Positions 1 to 6,033 of a DNA stretch of 6,852 nt are shown piece after piece. The notes below the pieces were generated by a model. The model saw nothing but the letters and a program-made list of their open reading frames with translations, was not told the origin of the DNA and did not search any database. The translations under genes and the position numbers were made by a program. Location: contig JAQBQC010000161.1 of assembly GCA_028287205.1 (NCBI GenBank), positions 1-6,852 on the forward strand. The letters are read 5' to 3'. This DNA comes from Gemmatimonadota bacterium (GTDB taxonomy: Bacteria; Gemmatimonadota; Gemmatimonadetes; Gemmatimonadales; Gemmatimonadaceae). The stretch's first letter is position 1. Each line of letters opens with the position of its first letter.

Positions 1-110
1 TCGGCGTGGTGGGAGCGGTGTTGATGCCGGTGTGGGTCGCGATCGGCGCGATCGCGGCCCTCACCGCACGTTATACGCTGGTGGTGGAGAAAGACGTTCC
101 GCCGGCGTGA
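1..110 (+). CDS. C-terminal end of an integral membrane protein (partial, 5' end outside window)
   Basis: An open frame enters from the left edge (first full codon at position 3) and stops at TGA 108-110, giving 35 visible residues. They hold one hydrophobic stretch (roughly GVVGAVLMPVWVAIGAIAAL), then a short polar tail ending EKDVPPA. This looks like the last transmembrane helix and cytoplasmic tail of a polytopic membrane protein, possibly a transporter. No family motif is visible, so no function is assigned. The gene converges on the Bax-inhibitor-like gene with only 12 bp between the two stop codons. Confidence is fair that this is coding and low for anything beyond membrane protein. Confidence 0.6.
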   Translation, partial: GVVGAVLMPVWVAIGAIAALTARYTLVVEKDVPPA

Positions 111-137
111 CCGGCGGAGTTGCTACCGCCGTCGGTC
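109..137. terminator. Hairpin between two convergent genes, possible bidirectional terminator
   Basis: Bases 109-117 (GACCGGCGG) can pair with 129-137 (CCGTCGGTC): nine pairs, one of them a G-T wobble, around an 11-nt loop. The loop holds the TAG stop of the minus-strand gene, and the 5' arm begins inside the TGA of the plus-strand gene. No T-tract follows on either strand, so this is not a canonical intrinsic terminator. The position, over the ends of two facing genes, is the main argument for a termination or mRNA-end role. Confidence 0.35.
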
Positions 138-866
138 GCCGAACACGATCGCCGCCCACCGGAGCAGCTCGAGATAGAGCCACACCAGCGTGACCAGCAT
201 TCCGAATGCCGCGTACCACTCGACTTGCTTGGGCGCCGAGCCGGCGAGACGCTCGATCATGTCGAAGTTCAGCAGCAGATTCATCGCCGCCACGATCACG
301 ATGGCGGTGCTGAAGATCAGCCCCACCGTTCCAAAGCCGAACACGCCTGGAATCTGGATGTGGAAGAAGCTGAGGACGATGCTGATGAGGTAGAACATCA
401 TGATGCCGGCAGTCGCGCCGATGATGATGCTGCGAAGCCGATCGGTAACCTTGATGATGCGCGCCGAGTAAAGCGCGAGCATCGCGAGAGCCACGCCGAA
501 GGTGAGCGCGACGGCGATGAGCGGGATTCCGTGGAACTTCCCCTGATAGATGAACGAGATGCCGCCGAGTGCCACGCCTTCGAGCACGGCGTAGATGGGC
601 GCTGTGATCCGCGCGAGGTTAGGCTTGAAGGTGGTGACCATCGCGACGATGAACGCCGCGATCACGCCACCGAAGATGATGCCGGTGAGGTTGCGATCGG
701 GGACGAGAAGCAGTTGATACCACGTATATCCGGCGCTCGCAGCGGCCAGGAGTACGAGGGCGAGCGACTTCCACGCCGCGCCTGTGGCGGTCATGACACC
801 GGTGCCGCCTTCCGCGCGGGCGCGAGCGATCGCGTTGTCGGTAAATGCTGGATTCGAGAATGCCAT
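123..866 (-). CDS. Bax inhibitor-1/YccA-like family seven-helix membrane protein
   Basis: The gene encodes a 247-residue inner-membrane protein that resembles the bacterial Bax-inhibitor-1-like family. After a polar N-terminus beginning MAFSNPAF, which is typical of this branch, about seven hydrophobic segments can be placed near residues 34-51, 62-79, 91-107, 114-133, 146-168, 180-199 and 218-235. Family-like features include the APIYAVLEGVALGGIS stretch (89-104), the NFDMIE motif (200-205) after the sixth helix, and EWYAAFGMLVTLVWLYLELLR (216-236) in the last helix. Bacterial homologues have been linked to calcium leak or membrane-stress tolerance, but the role of this branch is not established. 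The ATG at 866 was chosen because MxxSNPxF is the usual start; an in-frame ATG at 926 would add 20 residues that look unlike this family. No good Shine-Dalgarno sequence precedes either. The gene is divergent from the small exported-protein gene at 993. Confidence 0.88.
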   Translation of the reverse strand: MAFSNPAFTDNAIARARAEGGTGVMTATGAAWKSLALVLLAAASAGYTWYQLLLVPDRNLTGIIFGGVIAAFIVAMVTTFKPNLARITAPIYAVLEGVALGGISFIYQGKFHGIPLIAVALTFGVALAMLALYSARIIKVTDRLRSIIIGATAGIMMFYLISIVLSFFHIQIPGVFGFGTVGLIFSTAIVIVAAMNLLLNFDMIERLAGSAPKQVEWYAAFGMLVTLVWLYLELLRWAAIVFGDRRR

Positions 867-992
867 TGTTGTCGCTACGGTAGTTTGAGAGGCGTGCGAT
901 CCTGCACTATGTGATACACCGCACACGGGGTAATAGCGCCTGCTCGAAAGCTCGCCGGTATTCCACCCGCTCCAAAGCTCCCGAAACCAGAG
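867..992. promoter_or_regulatory. Divergent intergenic region with a CRP/FNR-like half-palindrome
   Basis: This 126-bp spacer separates two divergently read genes and so should hold both promoters. The best regulatory candidate is 910-925, TGTGA-N6-GCACA, which matches 9 of 10 fixed bases of the enterobacterial CRP consensus TGTGA-N6-TCACA. A TTGAGA at 885-890 resembles a -35 box but has no well-placed -10 partner. A one-mismatch match of this length is not rare by chance, and no CRP-family gene is in view, so this is only a weak lead. Confidence 0.22.
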
Positions 993-1340
993 ATGAGGAT
1001 GTCGCTCTCAGCCGCCCGACTCGCATTGGCTTCAGTGGCGCTGCTCGTGCTTGCGCCGGGTCCGCCCATCTATCCCGGAGCAAAGCGCGATACGCCGCAG
1101 GCGCTCATCCAGAAGACATCGGGAGTCGAGGCATCGGCGACGTACGTCACCCCGGATCCGTTCGAGAAGGTGGATTCGTTCTACCGGGCGCACGGTGCGG
1201 AAGACACCGGCGCGCGGCGGATCTCCGCCACGAGCAAGCGAGCGCTGTACTGGTTCGCCGACTCGAAGAGCGATGTGCTGGTGCTTTGGCCCAAGGATGG
1301 CACGAGCGATCAGACGTCGATCGTAATCTCGAAAGAATAG
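993..1340 (+). CDS. Small exported protein with a YPGA motif, function unknown
   Basis: The gene encodes 115 residues. Residues 1-22 have basic residues near the start and a hydrophobic core (ALASVALLVL), which looks like a signal peptide or N-terminal anchor. The cleavage site is unclear because of the Pro-rich PGPPIYPGA stretch that follows. The remainder is a small, polar, probably alpha/beta domain with YPGA (27-30), a TYVTPDPFEKVDSFYRAHG segment and a C-terminal beta-rich VLVLWPKDGTSDQTSIVIS. The combination of a YPGA start, a strand ending in a Thr-Pro-Asp turn and a V-x-x-FY helix recurs in small secreted bacterial proteins of unknown role; that is recollection, not a named family. ATG 999 is an alternative start, since the AGAG at 989-992 is better spaced for it. 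The neighbours give no functional hint. Confidence 0.7.
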   Translation: MRMSLSAARLALASVALLVLAPGPPIYPGAKRDTPQALIQKTSGVEASATYVTPDPFEKVDSFYRAHGAEDTGARRISATSKRALYWFADSKSDVLVLWPKDGTSDQTSIVISKE

Positions 1341-1352
1341 GCTATTTTGCCG

Positions 1353-1391
1353 TGATACTGTCATGATAATGGTATGTTACTGTCGTGAAAA
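1353..1391. repeat. Two 17-bp direct repeats 22 bp apart, candidate operator upstream of the decarboxylase
   Basis: Positions 1353-1369 and 1375-1391 agree at 14 of 17 bases: TG(A/T)TACTGTC(A/G)TGA(T/A)AA. The core TACTGTCnTGA (1356-1366 and 1378-1388) has one mismatch in 11. The 22-bp period places both copies on the same face of the helix. They lie in an AT-richer 103-bp spacer between the small exported-protein gene and the decarboxylase. A GATAAT at 1365-1370 resembles a -10 box but has no convincing -35 box. Tandem direct half-sites about two turns apart are typical of AraC/XylS-type operators, but no such regulator is in the window. Confidence 0.4.
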
Positions 1392-1443
1392 GACCAACTT
1401 GTCTTAACTTTTGCGGACCTCGAGAACTCTCATCATTTCGATC

Positions 1444-2808
1444 ATGAACACTCGCTCCCTCCTCGGCGACGCCGCGAATCGCGCCGCTACCTATCTCGAA
1501 GGTCTCCCCTCGCGCAGCGTCGCGCCTGGCGCGGATGCCGTCGCCGCCCTCGTGCACTTCGATCGCCCCCTGCCCGAGCATCCGCGCGACCCGAGCCTCG
1601 TGCTCAGCGAGCTCGACGAGTACGGCTCTCCCGGCACCGGCGCGTCCGCCGGTGGTCGCTACTTCGGATTCGTCATCGGCGCGACGCTGCCCGCCGCGCT
1701 TGCCGCGAACATGCTGGCGACATCCTGGGATCAGAACGCAGGGCTCGTCGTCATCTCGCCAACCACGGCCAAGCTCGAGAGCATCGCGCTTCGCTGGCTT
1801 CTCGACGCGCTGCACCTCCCGCCTGCGTGCGCCGCGGGTTTCGTCACCGGCGCCACGATGGCGAACTTCACATGCCTCGCCGCCGCGCGACACACGCTTC
1901 TCCAGCGCGCGGGATGGGATGTTGAGGCACAGGGACTCTTCGGCGCACCGCCGCTCAATGTCATTGTCGGCGACGAGGTACACGTCACCGTTCTCAAAGC
2001 ACTCGCCATGCTCGGACTCGGTCGCGCCCGCGTCACGCGCGTGCCCGCGGACGCGCAGGGACGCATGCGCGCCGAGCTGCTGCCGCCGCTCGATGATCGC
2101 ACGATCCTCTGCCTGCAGGCGGGCAACGTGAACACGGGCGATGTGGATCCGATCGCCGAGCTCATTCCCCGCGCGCGGGCGGCGGGCGCATGGGTGCACG
2201 TGGACGGCGCGTTCGGACTGTGGGCCGCCGCAGCGCCAAAGCGCGCGGCACTCGTGGCCGGCGTCGAGAACGCCGACTCGTGGGCGCTCGACGCGCACAA
2301 GTGGCTCAACGTGCCGTACGATAGCGGCGTCGCGATCTGTCGCGACAGAGATGCGCTGCGCGGTGCGACGGCGGTGACCGCCGCGTACCTCGTGCAGGGC
2401 GCGGAGCGTGAACCGTGCGAGTACACGCCCGAGCTCTCGCGCCGAGCGCGCGGTGTCGATGTGTGGGCGGCGCTGTCATCGCTGGGGCGGTCCGGAGTCG
2501 CGGAGATGATCGAGCGCAACTGTCGCCAGGCCACGCGCTTCGCGACCGGGCTGCGCGAGGCGGGCTACGAGATACTCAGTGACGTCGTGCTCAATCAGGT
2601 GCTCGTGAGCTTCGGCGACGACGAGACGACGCGGCGCGTGATCGCAGGGATCCAGAGCGACGGCACCTGCTGGTGCGGAGGAACCGTCTGGCACGGCCGC
2701 ACCGCGATGCGCATCAGCGTGTCATCGTGGGCGACGACGGACGATGATGTCGAGCTGAGTCTCGCGGCGATGATCCGCGTTGCGAGCGAGGTGCACGCGG
2801 TGCGCTGA
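1444..2808 (+). CDS. PLP-dependent group II decarboxylase (fold type I)
   Basis: The gene encodes a cytoplasmic enzyme of 454 residues that resembles the pyridoxal-dependent decarboxylase family (aromatic-amino-acid, glutamate and diaminobutyrate decarboxylases). The PLP-site residues are all visible: GAT at 136-138 for phosphate binding, His180 in DEVHVTVLKA for ring stacking, Asp254 in HVDGAFGLWA for the pyridine nitrogen, and the Schiff-base Lys286 in ALDAHKWLNVPYDSG. Further family-like segments are RYFGFVIGATLPAALAANML near 75-95, the SRRARGVDVWAALSSLGRSG stretch, the LNQVLVSF strand and the C-terminal AMRISVSSWATTDDDVE. Length is normal for the family and there is no frameshift. ATG 1444 is preferred; a TTG at 1411 would add 11 residues. 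No clear Shine-Dalgarno sequence precedes it. The reaction is probably amino-acid decarboxylation to an amine. The substrate cannot be told, and no transporter or pathway partner is adjacent. A related PLP lyase or aminotransferase-like activity is the alternative. Confidence 0.9.
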   Translation: MNTRSLLGDAANRAATYLEGLPSRSVAPGADAVAALVHFDRPLPEHPRDPSLVLSELDEYGSPGTGASAGGRYFGFVIGATLPAALAANMLATSWDQNAGLVVISPTTAKLESIALRWLLDALHLPPACAAGFVTGATMANFTCLAAARHTLLQRAGWDVEAQGLFGAPPLNVIVGDEVHVTVLKALAMLGLGRARVTRVPADAQGRMRAELLPPLDDRTILCLQAGNVNTGDVDPIAELIPRARAAGAWVHVDGAFGLWAAAAPKRAALVAGVENADSWALDAHKWLNVPYDSGVAICRDRDALRGATAVTAAYLVQGAEREPCEYTPELSRRARGVDVWAALSSLGRSGVAEMIERNCRQATRFATGLREAGYEILSDVVLNQVLVSFGDDETTRRVIAGIQSDGTCWCGGTVWHGRTAMRISVSSWATTDDDVELSLAAMIRVASEVHAVR

Positions 2809-2820
2809 GGCGCCGCGTGC
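2793..2820. terminator. GC-rich hairpin between convergent genes, candidate bidirectional terminator
   Basis: Bases 2793-2803 (GCACGCGGTGC) pair with 2810-2820 (GCGCCGCGTGC): eleven pairs with a single T-G wobble, the outer eight perfect, around a 6-nt loop. The loop contains the TGA stop of the decarboxylase (2806-2808). The stop of the esterase-family gene on the other strand begins five bases beyond the stem (2825-2827). There is no T-tract on either side. The stem strength and position support a termination or mRNA 3'-end role, although GC-rich coding DNA makes some stems by chance. Confidence 0.5.
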
Positions 2821-2824
2821 GTGC

Positions 2825-4147
2825 TCACATCCCGCTCGGGTACGTCTCCGGCTCGTCGCCGGTCACCGCCACCGGCATGTGCAACGGATCGACCGCACTC
2901 GTCTCGTCGATGTACATCGTTACATCGTAGCGATAGGGAACGATCGTCGGCACGTAGTTACCCCATTGCTCGGTCTTCGCCCTGTACACCACACCGATGG
3001 CGCGATGGCCGAGCGGCTCGATCGCCTGGGGATTTTTCTCGAGCTCGTCGCCGAAGAGCATGAACGCATCGCCGGCGTCGCTTCGATGGGCGAGATCTTC
3101 GAAGCTCCCCTCGCGCGCGGGCGGCACGGACATGCGCTCCATTTGCGCGCCCCACTCGCGCGCGGCGATCACCGATCCACGGTGCGTCGCGAAGCCGACG
3201 ATGACGACACCCTCCTCGCCGTGCTCGTCTCGCACCAGCTGTCCGACGTTCACCATGCCGTCGCGCGCCATGTCGGTGAATCGCGCGTCGCCAACGTGCG
3301 TGTTGTGCTCCCACACGATCGCCTTCGCGGTGGGACCGTGGTGCGCCATGAGCCGGTTGAGCGTGTCCACCATGTGATGATCGCGCACGTTCCACGATGA
3401 GGGGCCTCCGCGAATCATCGCGCGGTAGTAGCGCTCCGCATCGATCGCGACCAGCGCGTTCTGCTCCGCAGCGAAGTAGGCGTCGCGTCCGTCCTCGAGA
3501 TATGCGGGAGCGTTGGCGCGGAGCGCCGTGAGCATCTTGACGACATCGGGCTCGCACGAGGTGGGCGTGAGCGCCGTCGAGCGTGCGTACTCTTCCGCAT
3601 CGCCGTGGAAGCGATCGAAGCATCCGTAGGCGCGCCGCGCCTGCTGCGCGGCCGCGGGATCGATGCGGTCCAGATAGTCGATCACCGCCGCCATCGATTC
3701 CCACAGCGAGTACACGTCGAGACCGTAGAAGCCCACCTGCCGGTCCCACGAATGTCTCGAGTTGTGCTCGCGAAGAAATTCAACGAGCTCGATCACCTCG
3801 CGGTTGGCCCACATCCACGTCGGCCAGCGCGCGAATGCGTGCAGCACCTGCTCCGCGCTTTCCGTCGATTCGTGGAGCTGCTTCACGAACCGATTCACGC
3901 GATAGCAATCGGGCCAGTCGCCTTCGACGGCGACGAACGAAAAGCCGCGCTCCTCCACGAGTCTGCGCGTGATCGCCGTGCGCCAGCGATAGAACTCCGA
4001 GGTGCCGTGCGATGCTTCGCCGAGGAGGACGAAGCGCGACTCACCGATCCGCTCGAGCAGTGGATCGAGATCCGCGGGAGAGCGAAGAGGCTTCGCTGCG
4101 TCGCGGATGGTCGCGGTGAGCGCTAGCCCCTGACCATCTGGATGCAT
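2825..4147 (-). CDS. Erythromycin esterase family hydrolase
   Basis: The gene encodes 440 residues of the erythromycin esterase (Ere) family, with no signal peptide and so probably cytoplasmic. The residues expected for catalysis are present: Glu44 and His47 in LGEASHGTSEF, Arg54/Arg56 just after, Glu75 in VAVEGDWPD, and His281/His284 in VWEHNTHVGD. The SWNVRDHHM motif (251-259) is also typical. The numbering is close to that of characterised Ere enzymes, in which the motif 1 histidine is about residue 46. Known Ere proteins hydrolyse the macrolactone ring, but many chromosomal relatives do not act on macrolides, so resistance should not be assumed. ATG 4147 was chosen because it puts the family's LTATIRDAAKPL opening at residues 10-21; a longer frame back to 4264 adds Arg-rich residues unlike the family. 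The start overlaps the upstream lipoprotein gene by 25 bp, which suggests translational coupling. No clear Shine-Dalgarno sequence is visible. Confidence 0.9.
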   Translation of the reverse strand: MHPDGQGLALTATIRDAAKPLRSPADLDPLLERIGESRFVLLGEASHGTSEFYRWRTAITRRLVEERGFSFVAVEGDWPDCYRVNRFVKQLHESTESAEQVLHAFARWPTWMWANREVIELVEFLREHNSRHSWDRQVGFYGLDVYSLWESMAAVIDYLDRIDPAAAQQARRAYGCFDRFHGDAEEYARSTALTPTSCEPDVVKMLTALRANAPAYLEDGRDAYFAAEQNALVAIDAERYYRAMIRGGPSSWNVRDHHMVDTLNRLMAHHGPTAKAIVWEHNTHVGDARFTDMARDGMVNVGQLVRDEHGEEGVVIVGFATHRGSVIAAREWGAQMERMSVPPAREGSFEDLAHRSDAGDAFMLFGDELEKNPQAIEPLGHRAIGVVYRAKTEQWGNYVPTIVPYRYDVTMYIDETSAVDPLHMPVAVTGDEPETYPSGM

Positions 4148-4593
4148 GCGACGATTCGCATCACGCGATTCAGATGCTGCGGCAGAAAGCCGGGCAGCGC
4201 CTCGGCCTTCATCGCGGGAAGGCGCGCGAGATCGGTGCGCACCGAGTCGATGACGGAGGACCACGCCGGATCCGCCTGCACGTGCATGGCGCGGATCCGT
4301 GATTCGAAATTGGTGAGCATTCCGTTCACGAGCTGCTCGTGCGCGGGCAGCTTGCCCATGGCAACGGCCGGCGGCGCCTTTTGCAGTGCACGCACGTCGG
4401 TGGTTACGGCGTCCACTGTCGCTCGAGTGGCGCTGTCGGGCTTGCCTGCAGGCGCCGTCATGGTGGCCATGGCGCCGGTAGAGGTCGTATTCTCCGCGAC
4501 CGGCGCGCTGGAACGCTGACTCGAGCCCGCCTCACAGGCGGCCGCGATCGGGAGCAACGCAAGAACAAGGAGTCGCGTGTCAAGACGCGGCAT
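4123..4593 (-). CDS. Putative lipoprotein, function unknown
   Basis: The gene encodes 156 residues. The N-terminus (MPRLDTRLLVLALLPIAAAC) has basic residues, a hydrophobic core and a Cys at position 20 after AAA, consistent with a signal peptidase II lipobox, so the mature protein would be lipid-anchored. A Ser/Thr/Ala-rich linker follows (about 22-55), then a mostly helical domain from about 56 to 156. That domain includes LPAHEQLVNGMLTNFESRIRA, DSVRTDLARLPAM and LPGFLPQHLNRVMRI. I do not recognise the family; a small helical bundle is likely. ATG 4593 is preceded by GAGAAG at a suitable distance (4597-4602), supporting this start. It is the first gene of a two-gene unit with the esterase-family gene, overlapping it by 25 bp. 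The shared transcript does not by itself define a function, since one product is exported and the other appears cytoplasmic. Confidence 0.82.
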   Translation of the reverse strand: MPRLDTRLLVLALLPIAAACEAGSSQRSSAPVAENTTSTGAMATMTAPAGKPDSATRATVDAVTTDVRALQKAPPAVAMGKLPAHEQLVNGMLTNFESRIRAMHVQADPAWSSVIDSVRTDLARLPAMKAEALPGFLPQHLNRVMRIVACIQMVRG

Positions 4594-4901
4594 GGGCTTC
4601 TCAGGTCGAAATGACGGCGGTGTACCACCGAAAAGGTGCGGTCAGAGCGCTTTTATCGCATTCTTCACGCCGGGAACGGTATCTGCGGCCATGACGAGGC
4701 TGGCATCAACCTGTACGGCTGACTCCGCTTACGTCGCCCCCGCGCTGGCGGCCGATTGCCACAGAATCCCGTCCCTTGGCATACCCCGGCTGAGGATCCG
4801 GGAGCCGACTTCGCGAAGGGGTGTCTCATTCTGATGCTGGCTGACGTCCTAGATGTAGCGCGGACACATCGTTCACTGTTGCCCTACGCAAACGAGACCG
4901 C
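4594..4901. promoter_or_regulatory. Divergent spacer of 308 bp with no convincing gene
   Basis: This stretch lies between the minus-strand lipoprotein gene and the plus-strand sigma-factor operon and must carry promoters for both. Its composition looks less GC-rich than the flanking genes. I searched both strands for tRNA-like structure, a terminator, a clear sigma-70 promoter and an ECF-type GGAAC promoter and found nothing firm. One GGAAC occurs at 4673-4677 without a recognisable -10 partner. An open frame from 4577 to 4834 looks like chance. Confidence 0.4.
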
Positions 4902-5423
4902 TTGAACATTCGCCGGTTGTTCGAACGCCACTATCCGAGCCTCGTCTGGTATCTGCACGGACAGCTCGGCGATCGCGACCTGGCCGAGGATCTCGCGCAG
5001 GAGGCATTCGTGCGCCTGATCGACAAGCCGCCGCGCGAGCCGGACTCGTGGCTGTACGTCGTGGCGGGCAATCTGGCTCGCGATGCGCAGCGGCGCGAAG
5101 GCCGTCGGTCGCGCCATCTCGCGATTGTGGACGCGGAGGGCCGAGCTCCGGATGCGCCGGATCCCGCGCCGAGCGCGGAGGCGGCGATGTGCAGCGCGGA
5201 GGAGTCGGCGCTCGTGCACGACACGCTGGCGATGTTGCCGGAGCGTGATGCAGCGCTGCTGGTGATGCGAGCGGACGAGATCTCGTATCGTGAGATTGCC
5301 GCGGCGATCGGCGTAGCGCCGGCGTCGGTCGGCCCGCTGCTGTCGCGCGCGCAGCAGCGATTCATCCGCGCGTTGGGAAGCCGCGCCGAACAGCGGGGGA
5401 GCGATGCGCGAGCATCCGGCTGA
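4902..5423 (+). CDS. ECF-family RNA polymerase sigma factor
   Basis: The gene encodes 173 residues with the two-domain layout of an extracytoplasmic-function sigma factor. Region 2 starts almost at the N-terminus (LFERHYPSLVWYLHGQLGD, 6-24), followed by the region 2.2 core DLAEDLAQEAFVRLIDKP (26-43) and the promoter-melting segment DSWLYVVAGNLARDAQRREG (48-67). An Ala/Pro-rich linker (about 75-100) leads to region 4 (about 105-158) with the helix-turn-helix YREIAAAIGVAPASVGPLLS (129-148) that reads the -35 element. The start is TTG at 4902, with a weak GAGA upstream (4894-4897). It is chosen because region 2 begins directly after it and no ATG or GTG fits in frame. The gene overlaps the anti-sigma gene by 20 bp, the usual arrangement of an ECF sigma factor with its inhibitor, and probably activates its own operon, including the receptor gene. 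Confidence 0.93.
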   Translation: MNIRRLFERHYPSLVWYLHGQLGDRDLAEDLAQEAFVRLIDKPPREPDSWLYVVAGNLARDAQRREGRRSRHLAIVDAEGRAPDAPDPAPSAEAAMCSAEESALVHDTLAMLPERDAALLVMRADEISYREIAAAIGVAPASVGPLLSRAQQRFIRALGSRAEQRGSDARASG

Positions 5424-6003
5424 GGGCGAGCTGCAGGCGTTGCTCGACGGCGAGCTGACGAGCGCGCGCGCCCTGGTCGTGCGCGCCCATCTCGTGCGCT
5501 GCGCGAGCTGTCGCGCGCGCACGAATGCAACGCGCGACACGGCTGCCATGGTGAACGCGCTGCTTCGCCGGAGCACGCCGAAGGTGGACAGCGCGTCCGC
5601 GTGGGCACGGCTCGTGGTGCGCAGTGGGGGGCGTGCGGCGAAAGTGCGACGCGGACCCGCGCAGTGGCTGTCGGCGGTTGGGCTCGCGCTCGCGACCGCA
5701 GCGCTCATCGTGATGATGGTGCGCGTCTCGCGATCGATCACGGGAACGGATGCCTTCGCGCTCGTGCGCGAGGCGCAGGCGCATCCGGCGCAGGCGCTGC
5801 TGCGTGATGCGTGCTGCAGCGATCACGACGGCGGCGACCGTCCGGATGACGGACTGCTCACCTTGAGCAGCGTGGGCGAGAAGGTGACGGTGGTCATCGT
5901 GTACGAAGACGTGGACCGCAGCGGCACGTTCACGCACGGCGACATCGTTCGCTATGTCTCGACCATTCCGAACGGCACGCCTGTCGCACATTCCGCTCGC
6001 TGA
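5404..6003 (+). CDS. Zinc-finger anti-sigma factor with a single membrane helix
   Basis: The gene encodes 199 residues. The N-terminal cytoplasmic domain (1-57) has the zinc anti-sigma signature His29-x3-Cys33-x2-Cys36 (HLVRCASC), which in this family binds the partner sigma factor. One transmembrane helix follows at about 88-106 (WLSAVGLALATAALIVMMV), preceded by a basic RAAKVRR cluster, as expected for an N-in topology. The outer domain (107-199) is unusual: it holds DACCSDHDGGDRPDDG (135-150) with adjacent Cys137-Cys138, then a beta-rich core and an EF-hand-like loop D169-x-D171-x-S173-G174-x-F176-x3-D180. A GGGGGA just upstream (5395-5400) supports ATG 5404. The gene lies 20 bp inside the end of the sigma gene and 30 bp before the receptor gene. 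It is probably the negative regulator of the upstream sigma factor. What the outer domain senses is unknown. Confidence 0.88.
   Translation: MREHPAEGELQALLDGELTSARALVVRAHLVRCASCRARTNATRDTAAMVNALLRRSTPKVDSASAWARLVVRSGGRAAKVRRGPAQWLSAVGLALATAALIVMMVRVSRSITGTDAFALVREAQAHPAQALLRDACCSDHDGGDRPDDGLLTLSSVGEKVTVVIVYEDVDRSGTFTHGDIVRYVSTIPNGTPVAHSAR
5908..5943 (+). other. EF-hand/dockerin-like calcium loop in the anti-sigma outer domain
   Basis: The codons for residues 169-180 spell DVDRSGTFTHGD. This fits the 12-residue EF-hand loop, with oxygen ligands at positions 1 (D), 3 (D), 5 (S), 9 (T) and 12 (D) and the invariant Gly at 6. It is followed by a short IVRYV helix, as in dockerin-type loops. Residue 8 is Phe rather than the usual Ile, Leu or Val. 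Calcium binding is inferred from the pattern only. Confidence 0.45.
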
Positions 6004-6033
6004 TCTTCTCCCCCGCATCGGATCTTCCAACTC

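Noticed and set aside
120..914. 264-residue plus-strand open frame opposite the Bax-inhibitor-like gene
   Set aside because: It is rich in Asp, Glu, Arg and His with no fold-like pattern, and is exactly antisense to a convincing membrane protein. It is an artefact of GC-rich codon use.
1336..1346. Short palindrome AATAG-G-CTATT after the small exported-protein gene
   Set aside because: The one-base loop cannot form a hairpin, and five pairs is expected by chance.
1342..2298. 318-residue minus-strand open frame opposite the decarboxylase
   Set aside because: Low-complexity Arg/Glu/Gly-rich translation antisense to a gene with intact PLP motifs.
2780..3400. 206-residue plus-strand open frame opposite the esterase-family gene
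   Set aside because: Arg/His-rich composition, no domain, and antisense to a conserved enzyme.
2825..4147. Calling the esterase-family gene a macrolide-resistance determinant
   Set aside because: Family membership alone does not show macrolide hydrolysis, and no mobile element or resistance context is present.
4673..4677. GGAAC as a possible ECF-type -35 element
   Set aside because: There is no -10 partner at the expected distance, and it is about 225 bp from the sigma gene start.
4577..4834. 85-residue plus-strand open frame in the divergent spacer
   Set aside because: It overlaps the lipoprotein start on the other strand, lacks a ribosome-binding site, and its codon use does not show the strong third-position GC bias of the real genes.
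4884..5741. 285-residue minus-strand open frame across the sigma and anti-sigma genes
   Set aside because: Arg/Ala-rich shadow of two clearly coding genes on the other strand.
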